Shown here: positions 19,039 through 27,948 of the stretch, one piece after another
How the letters are laid out: every line of letters starts with the position of its first letter
Position numbering within the stretch: the first letter of the stretch is position 1
Source of the DNA: Shimia sp. CNT1-13L.2
GTDB lineage: Bacteria > Pseudomonadota > Alphaproteobacteria > Rhodobacterales > Rhodobacteraceae
Length of the DNA: 64,000 nt
Reading direction: 5' to 3'
Assembly: GCF_024331145.1 (NCBI RefSeq)
Contig: NZ_JANDJO010000007.1
Span: 108,454-172,453, forward strand
Notes under the pieces: model-generated
Told to the model about the DNA's origin: nothing
Seen by the model: only the letters and a program-made list of their open reading frames with translations
The model's database searches: none
Translations under genes and position numbers: made by a program

Positions 19039-20154
19039 TCAGTCCAGCCGCATTTCCGTCTCGGGATCGAACAAGGTGGCCCGCGACATATCTATCGAGA
19101 ACTCCATTGTACCCTCAATGATCTGGGCATAACCCGAGCTGACCCGCGCCATGACTTCCTTGCCATTCCACGTCAGTACACAAAGCGTGTCAGCACCGGT
19201 GGCTTCGGTCACATCGATCTCGGACATGAAACTCTGCGTTCCCTGACTGCCGTTACCGGCCTGAGTGATCGCTTCGGGGCGCAGCCCGATGACAATCTCT
19301 CTGCCAACATGCGGTGCAAGATCGGTTGGGTGGTCCGTCAGATCCAACAGCACGGGCTGGTCGCTGCCATCGGCACGCACCGAGATTTCCGCGCCATAGC
19401 CCTTTTCGGTACGCGCAACGGTGGCCCGAATAAAATTCATCGGCGGCGACCCGACAAGCCCGGCTACAAACATGTTCTTTGGCCGGTCATAGATTTCAGC
19501 CGGGCTCGCCAGCTGTTGCACTTCGCCATCCTTCAGGATCGCGATCCGATCCGCCAGCGTCAGCGCTTCGATCTGGTCATGTGTCACATAGACCATGGTC
19601 GCATTCAGGCGCTTGTGAAGCCGCTTGATCTCGGTCCGCATTTCCAGCCGCAGTTTGGCATCCAGGTTAGACAGCGGTTCGTCGAAAAGGAACACCTCGG
19701 GGCGGCGCACCAGGGCGCGCCCCATTGCGACGCGCTGGCGTTGACCGCCGGACAACTGGCTGGGTTTGCGGTCCAGCAGGTGATCCATCTGAAGCGTCTT
19801 TGCGACTTCCAGAACCGCCGCATCGCGCTCGGCCTTGGGCACACCCCGCATTTCAAGACCGAATGCGATGTTCTTGCCAACCGTCATGTTCGGATAGAGC
19901 GCATAAGACTGGAACACCATCGCGATATCGCGGTCCTTGGGGTGAACGTCATTGATGACCCGGTCACCAATCAGAATCTCGCCTTCGGTGACGGTTTCCA
20001 GACCGGCGATCATGTTCAGCAAGGTGGACTTGCCGCATCCCGACGCGCCCAGCAAAACAAGGAACTCTCCATCTTGAAGATCGATATCGACACCTTTGAG
20101 GACTTCGACAGTGCCGTACCGCTTGATTGCATTTTTGATTGTCAGAGAAGCCAT
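19039..20154 (-). CDS. Sugar ABC importer ATP-binding protein (GtsD/UgpC/MalK-like)
   Basis: A 371-aa ATPase. The N-terminal ABC domain has Walker A GASGCGKST, signature LSGGQRQRVAMGRAL, Walker B VFLFDEPLSNLD, and the MalK-type regulatory OB-like region C-terminal to residue ~240. I chose ATG 20154 (MASLTIKNAI), four bases after the permease stop with AGGATA upstream; a longer frame adds 38 residues foreign to the family. It energises the glucose-type importer. Confidence 0.9.
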   Translation of the reverse strand: MASLTIKNAIKRYGTVEVLKGVDIDLQDGEFLVLLGASGCGKSTLLNMIAGLETVTEGEILIGDRVINDVHPKDRDIAMVFQSYALYPNMTVGKNIAFGLEMRGVPKAERDAAVLEVAKTLQMDHLLDRKPSQLSGGQRQRVAMGRALVRRPEVFLFDEPLSNLDAKLRLEMRTEIKRLHKRLNATMVYVTHDQIEALTLADRIAILKDGEVQQLASPAEIYDRPKNMFVAGLVGSPPMNFIRATVARTEKGYGAEISVRADGSDQPVLLDLTDHPTDLAPHVGREIVIGLRPEAITQAGNGSQGTQSFMSEIDVTEATGADTLCVLTWNGKEVMARVSSGYAQIIEGTMEFSIDMSRATLFDPETEMRLD

Positions 20155-20158
20155 GAGA

Positions 20159-21046
20159 TTATCCTTTGACCGAGCCAGCGGTGAGCCCGCGCACAAAGTA
20201 GCGGCCCGCGACGATATAGACGAATAGGGTTGGAGCGGCGGTGATAAGGGCGGCAGCCATATCGACATTGTATTGCTTCACGCCCGTGGTGGTGTTCACC
20301 AGGTTGTTCATCGCCACGGTGATCGGTTGAGCGCCGCCTGTCGTAAAGCTTGCGCCAAACAGGAAGTCGTTCCAGATCTGGGTGAACTGCCAGATGACCG
20401 AAACCACGATGATTGGCGGTGACAGCGGCAGAATGATGCGGCGGAAGATCGTGAAAAAGCCTGCACCATCAATCGTCGCGGCCCGCACCAACTCGTCAGG
20501 GATCGTGACATAGTAGTTCCGGAAGAACAGCGTCGTGAAGGCAAGGCCATAGACGGTGTGCACAAGGATCAGGCCGTAGACCGTGTTGGTGATCCCAATC
20601 TTGCCCAGCGTTTGCGCCATCGGCAGGATCACCACCTGAAACGGCACAAAACAGCCAAACAGGATCAATGCAAAGACCACGTTGGCGCCCCGGAACCGCC
20701 ACTTGGTCAAGGCGTATCCTGTCAGTGCGCCCAACAACGTCGAAAGAAGGACTGAAGGAATGGCCATGATGACCGAGTTCCAGAAGTAGGGTTCAAGACC
20801 GGTGCACTTGACGCCGATACAGGCTTCGCTCCAGGCGTGGCGCCATGCCGTAAAGTTTAACTCGTGCGGCAGCGCCAGAAGAGAGCCGCCACGAATTTCG
20901 CCCAGGTCCTTGAGAGACGTCCCAACGACAACATATGCCGGCAAGAGGAACCAGATCGCAAAGGCGATGAGAATGGCCCAAAGGAGGATTCTAAGCCCGA
21001 CGTTTGACCGATTTTGCGCGGGAACGAATGTCGAGTGATCAGCCAT
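20159..21046 (-). CDS. Sugar ABC importer permease (GtsC/MalG-like)
   Basis: A 295-aa inner-membrane permease with six predicted hydrophobic segments and the EAA loop (YYVTIPDELVRAATIDGAGF) typical of carbohydrate permeases of the MalG type. The start ATG 21046 (MADHSTF) overlaps the preceding permease stop by eight bases. It partners the MalF-like permease at 21039-21935. Confidence 0.9.
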   Translation of the reverse strand: MADHSTFVPAQNRSNVGLRILLWAILIAFAIWFLLPAYVVVGTSLKDLGEIRGGSLLALPHELNFTAWRHAWSEACIGVKCTGLEPYFWNSVIMAIPSVLLSTLLGALTGYALTKWRFRGANVVFALILFGCFVPFQVVILPMAQTLGKIGITNTVYGLILVHTVYGLAFTTLFFRNYYVTIPDELVRAATIDGAGFFTIFRRIILPLSPPIIVVSVIWQFTQIWNDFLFGASFTTGGAQPITVAMNNLVNTTTGVKQYNVDMAAALITAAPTLFVYIVAGRYFVRGLTAGSVKG

Positions 21047-21935
21047 GCTTTTTCCCCCGCAGTTCAGAGTAAAGATAAGGCACCATGATCGCGGCAACTG
21101 TGGCCAGCATGATCATCGCCGAGGCGGCACCAACCGCGATTTCATTCCGGCGGAAGGTCATTTCGTACATGAAGTTGGCGGGTAACGTCGAGGCATAGCC
21201 CGGGCCACCACCAGTCAATGCGACAACAAGGTCGAAGCTCTTGATGGCGAGGTGTGCGAGGATCACAACCGCGCTCATGAACACGGGACGCATCGAGGGC
21301 AGAATGATGCGGATGTAGATTTTCCAGGGTGAGGCCCCATCCAGACTGGCTGCTTTGATAATGTCCTGATCGACGCTGCGCAGGGCAGACAGGAACAGGG
21401 CCATGACAAAACCGGAGGCCTGCCAGACCGCGGCCATCACCAGCGCATAGACCGCCATGGTTTCGCTGTTGGTCCAGCCAAAGCTAAAGCTCTCCCAGCC
21501 CCAACCGCGCACAACGGTTTCCAGACCGAGCGAGGGGTTCATGATCCACTTCCAGGCCGTACCGGTGATGATGAAGGAAATCGCCATCGGATAGAGATAG
21601 ATGGTGCGGATCGCACCCTCTGCCCGGATCTTCTGGTCAAGCAAGATCGCCAGAAGGCATCCGATCACGATCGCGATCACAATGAACAGAAAGCCGAAGA
21701 TAAAGAGGTTCTCAAGGGCAACGCTCCAACGATCCATTTGAAACAGGCGCTCGTAGGGGCGGAAACCAATCAGGTTGTAGTTTGGCAGCATCTTGGACTT
21801 GGTAAGCGAGATGTACCCGGTCCAGATGATGAAGCCATAGACGAAAAACAGGATCAGCGCGAAGCTTGGCGCCACGACGATCTGTGGAAGAACGCGGGCA
21901 ACCCTGTCGAGGATTTTAAGTTGTGGGCGGGACAC
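21039..21935 (-). CDS. Sugar ABC importer permease (GtsB/MalF-like)
   Basis: A 298-aa permease with an N-terminal helix (VVAPSFALILFFVYGFIIW) and a coupling loop around LRSVDQDIIKAASLDGAS. It is the first permease after the binding-protein gene, separated by 87 bases carrying two hairpins. Together with the GtsC-like protein it forms the translocation channel. Confidence 0.9.
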   Translation of the reverse strand: MSRPQLKILDRVARVLPQIVVAPSFALILFFVYGFIIWTGYISLTKSKMLPNYNLIGFRPYERLFQMDRWSVALENLFIFGFLFIVIAIVIGCLLAILLDQKIRAEGAIRTIYLYPMAISFIITGTAWKWIMNPSLGLETVVRGWGWESFSFGWTNSETMAVYALVMAAVWQASGFVMALFLSALRSVDQDIIKAASLDGASPWKIYIRIILPSMRPVFMSAVVILAHLAIKSFDLVVALTGGGPGYASTLPANFMYEMTFRRNEIAVGAASAMIMLATVAAIMVPYLYSELRGKKHG

Positions 21936-21956
21936 GAGTCAGTCTCCTCCGGACGT

Positions 21957-22007
21957 GCGCCTCATCAGGCGCGATACCGTGGCCCGCAGAAAACAAGAGC
22001 GGGCCAC
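21957..22007 (-). other. Two intercistronic stem-loops in the sugar importer operon
   Basis: GCGCCT/AGGCGC (21957-21962 and 21967-21972, 4-base loop) and GTGGCCCGC/GCGGGCCAC (21979-21987 and 21999-22007, 11-base loop) lie between the binding-protein stop and the first permease. Neither is followed by a T run. They probably protect or partially terminate the mRNA so that binding protein is made in excess (inference). Confidence 0.65.
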
Positions 22008-22022
22008 AGATCTCAACCGGTG

Positions 22023-23279
22023 TTATTGGGCCAGTTTGATGGCCGAAACCAGTTTTTCGACGGCTTCCTGCGAGGACATATCAGAGTTGAAATGCGCCGT
22101 TGCGATGTCGATGAAGGCCCCGCGAACGGCACCAGCTTGCGCGATTTCATGCGCCATCGACCCAAGAAGCGTGCCACCGTCTGCCGCGGCGACCATGTCG
22201 TCCATGGACTTGATCGCACATTCGTCGAACTCGCCACGCGGAACATCGGTACGGGCGGGCACCGATCCCTTGAACAGGTTGAAGGTCTCCTGGAACTCGG
22301 TTCCAAGGATAAGTTCAGCCAAAAGGTTTTGACCCTCAACCAGATCGTCGCCCTTTACGTTGAACATTGCAAAGCTGTCCGAATTCAGCAGATAGCCGTT
22401 GTCCGATGGCGTCGACGCACAGGTGTAATCTTTGCCAGGCACCTTGCCGGCGGCCGCAAATTCGCCCTTGGCCCAGTCGCCCATGATCTGCATTGCGGCT
22501 TCGCCACGCATGACCATCGCGGTCGCCAGGTTCCAGTCGCGGCCAGGGAAGTCGGGGTCAACATAGCCGCGCATCTTGCGCATCTGGTCGAAGACCTTGA
22601 CCATCGTGTCCGAGCCCAGCGCGTCCATGTCCAACTCGACCAGCGCCTTGCGGTAGAACTCCACGCCGCCAATGCCCAACACGACCGTTTCAAACACGGT
22701 GGCATCCTGCCAAGGCTGTCCGCCATGTGCCAGCGGGATGATCCCGGCAGCCAGAAGTTTCTCGGCGGTTTCGTTGAACTCGTCCCAGGTTGTCGGCACC
22801 GTCGCGCCCACCTTGGCAAGCACTTCGGGGTTGGCCCAGATCCAGTCAACGCGGTGCACGTTCACGGGAACCGCAACATAGTTACCTTCGTATTTGACGA
22901 TGGCCTGAATGGTTTCGGGCAGAACGCTGTCCCAGTTTTGCGCCGCTGCGACGTCCGACAGATCCGCCAACGCGCCGGCCTCGGCCCATTCCTGAATATT
23001 CGGCCCCTTGATCTGAACCGCCGCGGGTGGGTCACCAGCCAGAACCCGTGCACGCAGGACGGCTGCCTGTGCGTCTCCACCGCCACCAGCGACAGGGGCG
23101 TCAATCCAGGTGCCACCCCGCGCAGAAAAAGCTTCTTGCAAAGCCTTCACCGCCTTGGCCTCCCCGCCGGATGTCCAGTAGTGCAGAACCTCTGCCTTGG
23201 GTTCGGCCATCAGCGGCGCCGCGGAGATTGCCGACGAAAGTGCAACGGCGCTAACGAGCGCCTTGGCAAACGATTTCAT
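22023..23279 (-). CDS. gtsA: Glucose-type ABC importer substrate-binding protein (GtsA-like)
   Basis: A 418-aa family-1 periplasmic binding protein with a Sec signal (residues ~1-25, ending APLMAEP). The mature N-terminus VLHYWTSGGEAKAVKAL and motifs VAGGGGDAQ, VPVNVHRVDWIW and LAHGGQPWQDATVFE match the glucose/mannose-binding GtsA group of pseudomonads as I know it. RBS GGGAGGA lies before ATG. It heads the operon with permeases, ATPase and glk, consistent with glucose as ligand. The gene symbol is by resemblance, not a search. Confidence 0.85.
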   Translation of the reverse strand: MKSFAKALVSAVALSSAISAAPLMAEPKAEVLHYWTSGGEAKAVKALQEAFSARGGTWIDAPVAGGGGDAQAAVLRARVLAGDPPAAVQIKGPNIQEWAEAGALADLSDVAAAQNWDSVLPETIQAIVKYEGNYVAVPVNVHRVDWIWANPEVLAKVGATVPTTWDEFNETAEKLLAAGIIPLAHGGQPWQDATVFETVVLGIGGVEFYRKALVELDMDALGSDTMVKVFDQMRKMRGYVDPDFPGRDWNLATAMVMRGEAAMQIMGDWAKGEFAAAGKVPGKDYTCASTPSDNGYLLNSDSFAMFNVKGDDLVEGQNLLAELILGTEFQETFNLFKGSVPARTDVPRGEFDECAIKSMDDMVAAADGGTLLGSMAHEIAQAGAVRGAFIDIATAHFNSDMSSQEAVEKLVSAIKLAQ

Positions 23280-23363
23280 TGTGTTCCTCCCAGAATCAAA
23301 GTGTTGGCAAAACCAACTCCTGAAAAGGGTAAGGCCAAACCGCTATTCGCCAAGCCGGTGTTT

Positions 23364-23380
23364 TGTTACGTTTTGTAACA
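23364..23380. promoter_or_regulatory. Inverted repeat between gtsA and the response regulator
   Basis: TGTTAC, five bases, GTAACA (23364-23369 and 23375-23380) lie about 85 bases upstream of gtsA and 60 bases upstream of the divergent regulator start. The location fits an activator site for the adjacent response regulator. The assignment is inference from position and symmetry only. Confidence 0.45.
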
Positions 23381-23440
23381 GCCATGTTTCCAGCCATTGG
23401 CAAAGGGAAAAGCGTGCTATGCTGTTCTGGGGAAACAGAA

Positions 23441-24172
23441 ATGTTTGCGGCGTGTAAGGGGAGGCGGAAACTGACACGGGTACACATCATAGAAGACGAC
23501 ACAGAAATTTCATCGCTGTTGTCGACCTACCTCGAGAGCAATGGGTTTGAATGTCAGGTGTCGCCATCCGCGGAATCCGGGCAAGAACACCCCCCCAACA
23601 GCTTTGACATCTTCGTCGTGGACATCATGCTTTCGGGGGCAGATGGGCTGACGTTCTGTCAGTGGGTGCGAGACAGATCTGACGTTCCGATTGTCATACT
23701 CTCGGCGGAGAAAGGGGATGCCAACCGTATCAACGGCATCGAGTTGGGGGCAGATGACTATCTGGAAAAACCATTCAATCCGCGCGAACTTCTGGCGCGC
23801 ATGAAAGCCCTGCTACGCCGCAGCCAGGGCGGCAATCGGGTCCGTGCCATGGGACGGGTCGGGTTTTCGGGCTGGGTTCTGGATCGGTCCAACCAAAAGC
23901 TTCATGGCCCCGGATCCATTCACGTCCCTCTCAGCGCGACAGAATACAAACTGATCTCGACCCTGGTTGCTGCCCTGCCCGCCCCCGTGAGCCGCGAGGA
24001 CATCGGCCGCGAGATTCTAGACGTGGAAATCGGGCCGGAGGACCGACGAATAGATATTTTGGTCAGCCGCTTGCGCAAGAAGATGTCGTCAATTCAGCCC
24101 GAGGCCGATTTCGTTCGCACGGTACGAAATCAAGGCTATCAATTTTGTGCAGACCTGAAAGACTTGGACTAA
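23441..24172 (+). CDS. OmpR-family response regulator (GltR-like by context)
   Basis: About 243 aa. The receiver domain opens VHIIEDDTEIS, with phospho-acceptor Asp61 in FVVDIMLSG and the conserved Lys in DYLEKPFNPRELLAR. The C-terminal winged helix (SATEYKLISTLV ... RIDILVSRLRKKM) is OmpR-type. The start is uncertain. I chose ATG 23441, preceded by GGGGAA, because a longer frame would run through the inverted repeat at 23364; a CTG near 23471 after GGGGAGG is another option. It is transcribed divergently from the glucose importer and followed by its kinase. In Pseudomonas, GltR/GtrS controls glucose uptake, and this pair may be the counterpart. Confidence 0.85.
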   Translation: MFAACKGRRKLTRVHIIEDDTEISSLLSTYLESNGFECQVSPSAESGQEHPPNSFDIFVVDIMLSGADGLTFCQWVRDRSDVPIVILSAEKGDANRINGIELGADDYLEKPFNPRELLARMKALLRRSQGGNRVRAMGRVGFSGWVLDRSNQKLHGPGSIHVPLSATEYKLISTLVAALPAPVSREDIGREILDVEIGPEDRRIDILVSRLRKKMSSIQPEADFVRTVRNQGYQFCADLKDLD

Positions 24173-24175
24173 GTG

Positions 24176-25615
24176 ATGCGTGATCAACTCATTGCTGCGC
24201 TCAGGTTTCTCCCCCGCTCCCTCCGTCAGCGCCTGCCTTTACTGGTCATCGCGGCCTTCGTGCTGGGCGCCTTCGTGTCCGGCTGGTTGCTGCAAAACCT
24301 GTACGAGCGCAGCCTGGCACTGACGCAGGCTGAATCCTCCGGAGATGTGCTCCAGTCCTTGCTGCAAAAGCAAAGCTGGAAGGACCTTCCCGAAGGAGGC
24401 CGAACCTCCGCCGCTCCGTTTCAGCTGCTTCGAACGAAAGGCCTGCCTGCGCCGCTGCCCGTCCATTCGGTGCCGCTGATCCTGGAAATCGAAGGCAAGC
24501 GCACACGGGCTGCCGTGTCTTTCGCCTCCCCTCCCAAGTTACTAGGCGCATTGGGTACGGGTGGGGTCACCTTGTCCACCAACGAACGATTGGCAGAGCT
24601 TTCCCGCGGCATTGCCAGACAAGACCAAAGCGCCCAGCTTCACGTCTTCTTCCCTGACGACGTCGTTCTCACGATCTCCGCGCCGGATATGTGGCATGCA
24701 CGAAAGAGCCAGACTTGGGTGGCAATTATCGGGCTTGTTGCCGCGGTCGTGAGCCTATCTCTGCTGCTGCCGCCAGCAATCAACTTATCGGCCCCATTCG
24801 CGCGCCTTGCAAGGAAGGGACCGATAAAGGGAGTCCCGGACCCACTGGCCTCAAGCGAGGCCTACCTGATCGAGGATAAAATCAACCGTCTGGCCGAGCG
24901 ATTTCAGGTGGAGCAAGAGCGGAAGGAACGCAATCTGGCAGCCATTTCTCACGATCTCAATACGCCTGTCACCCGCCTGAGGCTGCGCACTGAGCTTCTG
25001 AAAGAAGATGCCGTCCGGGAACGCTTCGAGGCGGATCTCGACGAACTTTCCAACATGATCGATGGCGCACTGGACCTGCTCAGCCTCAGATCCCGAACCG
25101 AAGAGAGCTTTCAGTTCTCACTGGCGTCTTTGCTGGAAAGCTTGTGCAGCGACTACAGCGACACTGGAAAGAACGTCGAATTCACGCCACCCGAACAAGT
25201 TGAGATGCAGTCCGCAACTTCGATTTTCACATCTCCCGGCGATGTCACGGTTCGCACAGAAAACACCTGTATGATGTTTGGCCAGCCTGACAAGCTGCGA
25301 CGCGCCTTTTCGAACCTTATCGACAACGCCTTGAAGTATGGCGGTCGGGCGGTGGTCGAGGTCAAGCCGTTTTCAAACGAAATGATTTCCGTCGGCATCC
25401 GGGACTTTGGTCCCGGAATCGAACCCGACCAGATTGCACGGGTGCAACAGCCATTTGTGCGTGGCCACAACAGCCAATCCCAGCGCGGTGTAGGACTTGG
25501 CCTTTCCATTGCCGCTGAACTCATCGAACTGCACGGCGGCAAGCTGGATTTCGTTAATATGGACCCGGGTCTGCTTGTCACGGCAATCGTTCTTCGAGGA
25601 GCGCAGACCGACTGA
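24176..25615 (+). CDS. Sensor histidine kinase (GtrS-like by context)
   Basis: A 479-aa inner-membrane kinase. TM1 lies near residues 20-40 (LLVIAAFVLGAFVSGWLL), then a periplasmic sensor of about 140 residues, and TM2 near 183-203. A HAMP-like linker is followed by the H-box ISHDLNTPVTRLRLR with His259, an N-box FSNLIDNALKYGG, and G-boxes DFGPGIEP and GVGLGLSIA. ATG 24176 lies one codon past a possible GTG start, right after the regulator stop. The periplasmic domain presumably reads a sugar or sugar-acid signal (inference). Confidence 0.88.
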   Translation: MRDQLIAALRFLPRSLRQRLPLLVIAAFVLGAFVSGWLLQNLYERSLALTQAESSGDVLQSLLQKQSWKDLPEGGRTSAAPFQLLRTKGLPAPLPVHSVPLILEIEGKRTRAAVSFASPPKLLGALGTGGVTLSTNERLAELSRGIARQDQSAQLHVFFPDDVVLTISAPDMWHARKSQTWVAIIGLVAAVVSLSLLLPPAINLSAPFARLARKGPIKGVPDPLASSEAYLIEDKINRLAERFQVEQERKERNLAAISHDLNTPVTRLRLRTELLKEDAVRERFEADLDELSNMIDGALDLLSLRSRTEESFQFSLASLLESLCSDYSDTGKNVEFTPPEQVEMQSATSIFTSPGDVTVRTENTCMMFGQPDKLRRAFSNLIDNALKYGGRAVVEVKPFSNEMISVGIRDFGPGIEPDQIARVQQPFVRGHNSQSQRGVGLGLSIAAELIELHGGKLDFVNMDPGLLVTAIVLRGAQTD

Positions 25616-25894
25616 CGCGAAATCGTCACTGGTTGGAGAGAAAGACTGCCCTGAGTTGGCACGGAACCCGCACTATTGTGAGCCTGTACAAAATCGGACG
25701 ATCCGCGCCCATTCCTCAAACTGAAGTGGAAGCAAGCGAGGCATCACTGGACCTCTCACGACATTTTAGCCCTCCTGCCTCACTGATACAGAGCGCGATC
25801 AGACCGGTCTGGTTTTCAAAATAGTCAACGGAATGACTCGCGCGCAGGCATTAAGCCCATGCGTTTTGCAGGCACCGCGACTTCTCAACAAATT

Positions 25895-26812
25895 CTATTG
25901 GCCATAGTCATGGAAAATCGACTTTGAAGCCTCAGCCAAGGAACTGATTACAAATCTTCCTAGCGGATCATGTGCAGTTTTCTGGGTCCACACCATTTCA
26001 CTGTCCCACTTCGGCAGTGTCAGTGGCAGGTCAAAGACGTCGCAGCCCGCGCGCTCTGCAATCGGGAGCAGCGATGCCGGGACAGTTGCCATGCCGTCGG
26101 ATTGGGCCACGATATCAGGCAACAGGGCAAACTGTGCACAGGTCATGACCACCCGTCTCTTCTTACCCTGTTGTTTCAAGGCCCGATCCACCACGCCAAT
26201 CTTGTCGTTGTTCAAGGTCATCAGGAAATGGCGGGCCTTGAGGAATGCTTCGAGCGTCATCCCGTCGCGCGTCAAAGGATGGTTCTTGCGGGCGATACAG
26301 ACAAAACTGTCCGGCATGATAACCTTGCGGTGAAAGCGCGCGGGCAAATTCCCAAAGGTTCCGATGGCGACCGTCACCTCGTCGTTGTCCAGCTTGGCAA
26401 CCAGATCCTTCTTTTGCATTGGCACGAAATGCACTGTCAGGTTTGGCGCATGCTGTTCAAAATACCGTAAAATTGCAGGCGAGAGCCGCAGAATTGCAAG
26501 GTCGGAGGCCGAAATCAAAACCTGCCCGTCAGCTGTCATCGGATCAAAATCGGACTGCCGCAACATCTGGGCGATGATCGCCAGACTTTCCTTGACCTTA
26601 GGGGCCAGCTCTTCTGCGCGGGCCGTAGGCGTCATACCCTCTGCCCCCCTTTGAAACAACGGATCTTCGAACTGGGCCCGCAGCCGGTTCAGCGCATTGC
26701 TCATCGACGGCTGGGCCAGACCGATGGCCGCGCCGGCACGCCCGACATGGCGTTCGCGGTAAAGCGCGTCAAAAGCTTTCAACAAGTTCAGGTCAAGTGA
26801 ATTTAAATTCAT
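25895..26812 (-). CDS. LysR-family transcriptional regulator
   Basis: A 305-aa protein with the LysR N-terminal HTH (LNLLKAFDALYRERHVGRAG then AQPSMSNALNRLR) and a C-terminal effector-binding domain, resembling the NodD/NahR-like branch (FDPMTADGQVLISASDLAIL). It is divergent from the short-chain dehydrogenase gene at 26925, which it most likely regulates. The start codon region contains a perfect 14-bp palindrome, possibly an autoregulatory site. Confidence 0.9.
   Translation of the reverse strand: MNLNSLDLNLLKAFDALYRERHVGRAGAAIGLAQPSMSNALNRLRAQFEDPLFQRGAEGMTPTARAEELAPKVKESLAIIAQMLRQSDFDPMTADGQVLISASDLAILRLSPAILRYFEQHAPNLTVHFVPMQKKDLVAKLDNDEVTVAIGTFGNLPARFHRKVIMPDSFVCIARKNHPLTRDGMTLEAFLKARHFLMTLNNDKIGVVDRALKQQGKKRRVVMTCAQFALLPDIVAQSDGMATVPASLLPIAERAGCDVFDLPLTLPKWDSEMVWTQKTAHDPLGRFVISSLAEASKSIFHDYGQ
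26798..26811. promoter_or_regulatory. Palindrome at the LysR gene start
   Basis: TGAATTTAAATTCA is a perfect 14-bp palindrome overlapping the first LysR codons, with a partial echo GATGAATTTAATACATTCC just beyond it. It could be part of a LysR operator for the divergent promoter. It is also AT-rich coding sequence, so symmetry by chance is possible. Confidence 0.3.
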
Positions 26813-26924
26813 GTGATGAATTTAATACATTCCATAAATCCATTTCAACTATTTATCCACCTTTCCTATCTTGAGGCTCAACAGCCAATTGAACGCCCCT
26901 GATTGGGAAGAAAGGACTCGCATC

Positions 26925-27665
26925 ATGAACACCGCATTCGAAAGCGTACTGCGCGGAAAACACATCGTCATCGTCGGCGGCGGGAGCGGCATGGGCAAAG
27001 CCACCGCAGAACTGGCGGCCAGCCTGGGTGCGAAGGTAACCATCGCCAGCCGCAACGCGGAAAAGCTGACCACCGTCGCCGCGACAATTGAGGGCGACGT
27101 GTCCGTCGCTGCCGTCGACACCACCGACGAGGCGCGCGTCAAGGCATGGGCCGCGGAGCTGGGCCCTGTGGACCACTTGGTGATCTCGGCCTCGAGCGCG
27201 GCACATGGCGCTTTTGGTGACCTGCCGACAGATGATCTGCGCGCCATGCTCGAAGCCAAGTTCATCGGGCCCTATGTCACCGCCCGCGAAGTCCTGCCCT
27301 ACCTGAACGAAGGCGGCTCGATCACATTGTTCTCGGGCGTTCTGAGCCGCCGCCCCTCAGCGGGCGCCACTGGCTTGGGCGCGGTCAACGCCGCCGTCGA
27401 AGCGCTGGCCAAAGGGCTCGCGCAAGAACTGGGTGGCAAGGCGCGGGTCAACTGCATCAGCCCCGGGATGGTTGCAACCGAAGCCTACTCCGGCATGCCA
27501 GAAGAGGCGCGCGAAGGAATGTACGCTCAGGTCGGAGGCAGCCTGCCGGTAGGACGTGTGGGCCAAGCCGACGAAATCGCAATGGCTGTGGTAATGATAT
27601 TGGCCAACAGCTTTATGACCGGCACCGTGCTGGACATCGACGGCGGGCACCTCGTCAAAGCCTGA
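26925..27665 (+). CDS. Short-chain dehydrogenase/reductase-like protein lacking YxxxK
   Basis: A 246-aa Rossmann protein with nucleotide motif VGGGSGMGKATAELAA near residues 14-30 and the downstream structural motif RVNCISPGMVATEAY. The usual active-site Tyr-x-x-x-Lys is absent: the segment reads SRRPSAGATGLGAVNAAVEA. A Ser remains in LFSGVLS. It may be an SDR subfamily with altered chemistry. ATG 26925 follows GAAAGGA at good spacing. It is divergent from the LysR gene. Substrate unknown. Confidence 0.85.
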   Translation: MNTAFESVLRGKHIVIVGGGSGMGKATAELAASLGAKVTIASRNAEKLTTVAATIEGDVSVAAVDTTDEARVKAWAAELGPVDHLVISASSAAHGAFGDLPTDDLRAMLEAKFIGPYVTAREVLPYLNEGGSITLFSGVLSRRPSAGATGLGAVNAAVEALAKGLAQELGGKARVNCISPGMVATEAYSGMPEEAREGMYAQVGGSLPVGRVGQADEIAMAVVMILANSFMTGTVLDIDGGHLVKA

Positions 27666-27948
27666 ATCCGGGCGGGGCCGGAAAAGGCCCCTCCCCCCAC
27701 TTTCATCAGAGTGAAAAATGAGCGCGCCTGCCTATTTTGAAGCCATCGAGCTTGCCAAACCTGTCACGCCCTGTCGTTCAACCGCGACATCGGCGACGGC
27801 TGCCGCCCCGCCCCAAGTCGGCATCCTCTGACGGAACCGACGTCGGCGGGACAACTAATCCTACTGAAACGAAGCAGCCCGACCCGGATTTTGGCAAAAA
27901 CCCAAAGAGGATCACACGAAGGCATTGCCCGCGACAACCGGCGTCGCT

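Noticed and set aside
21738..23378. A 546-codon plus-strand frame opposite the sugar permease and binding-protein genes
   Set aside because: It lies antisense to two genes with clear families and shows no recognisable motifs.
25616..25894. Possible gene between the kinase and LysR genes
   Set aside because: Short frames here have no motif, start signal or neighbour logic; I treat the 279 bases as non-coding.
27718..27831. A 37-codon frame (MSAPAYFEAIELAKP...) after the dehydrogenase gene
   Set aside because: It has an ATG and a plausible start, but no family resemblance and no clear ribosome-binding site. The whole 27666-27948 gap otherwise shows nothing I can name.
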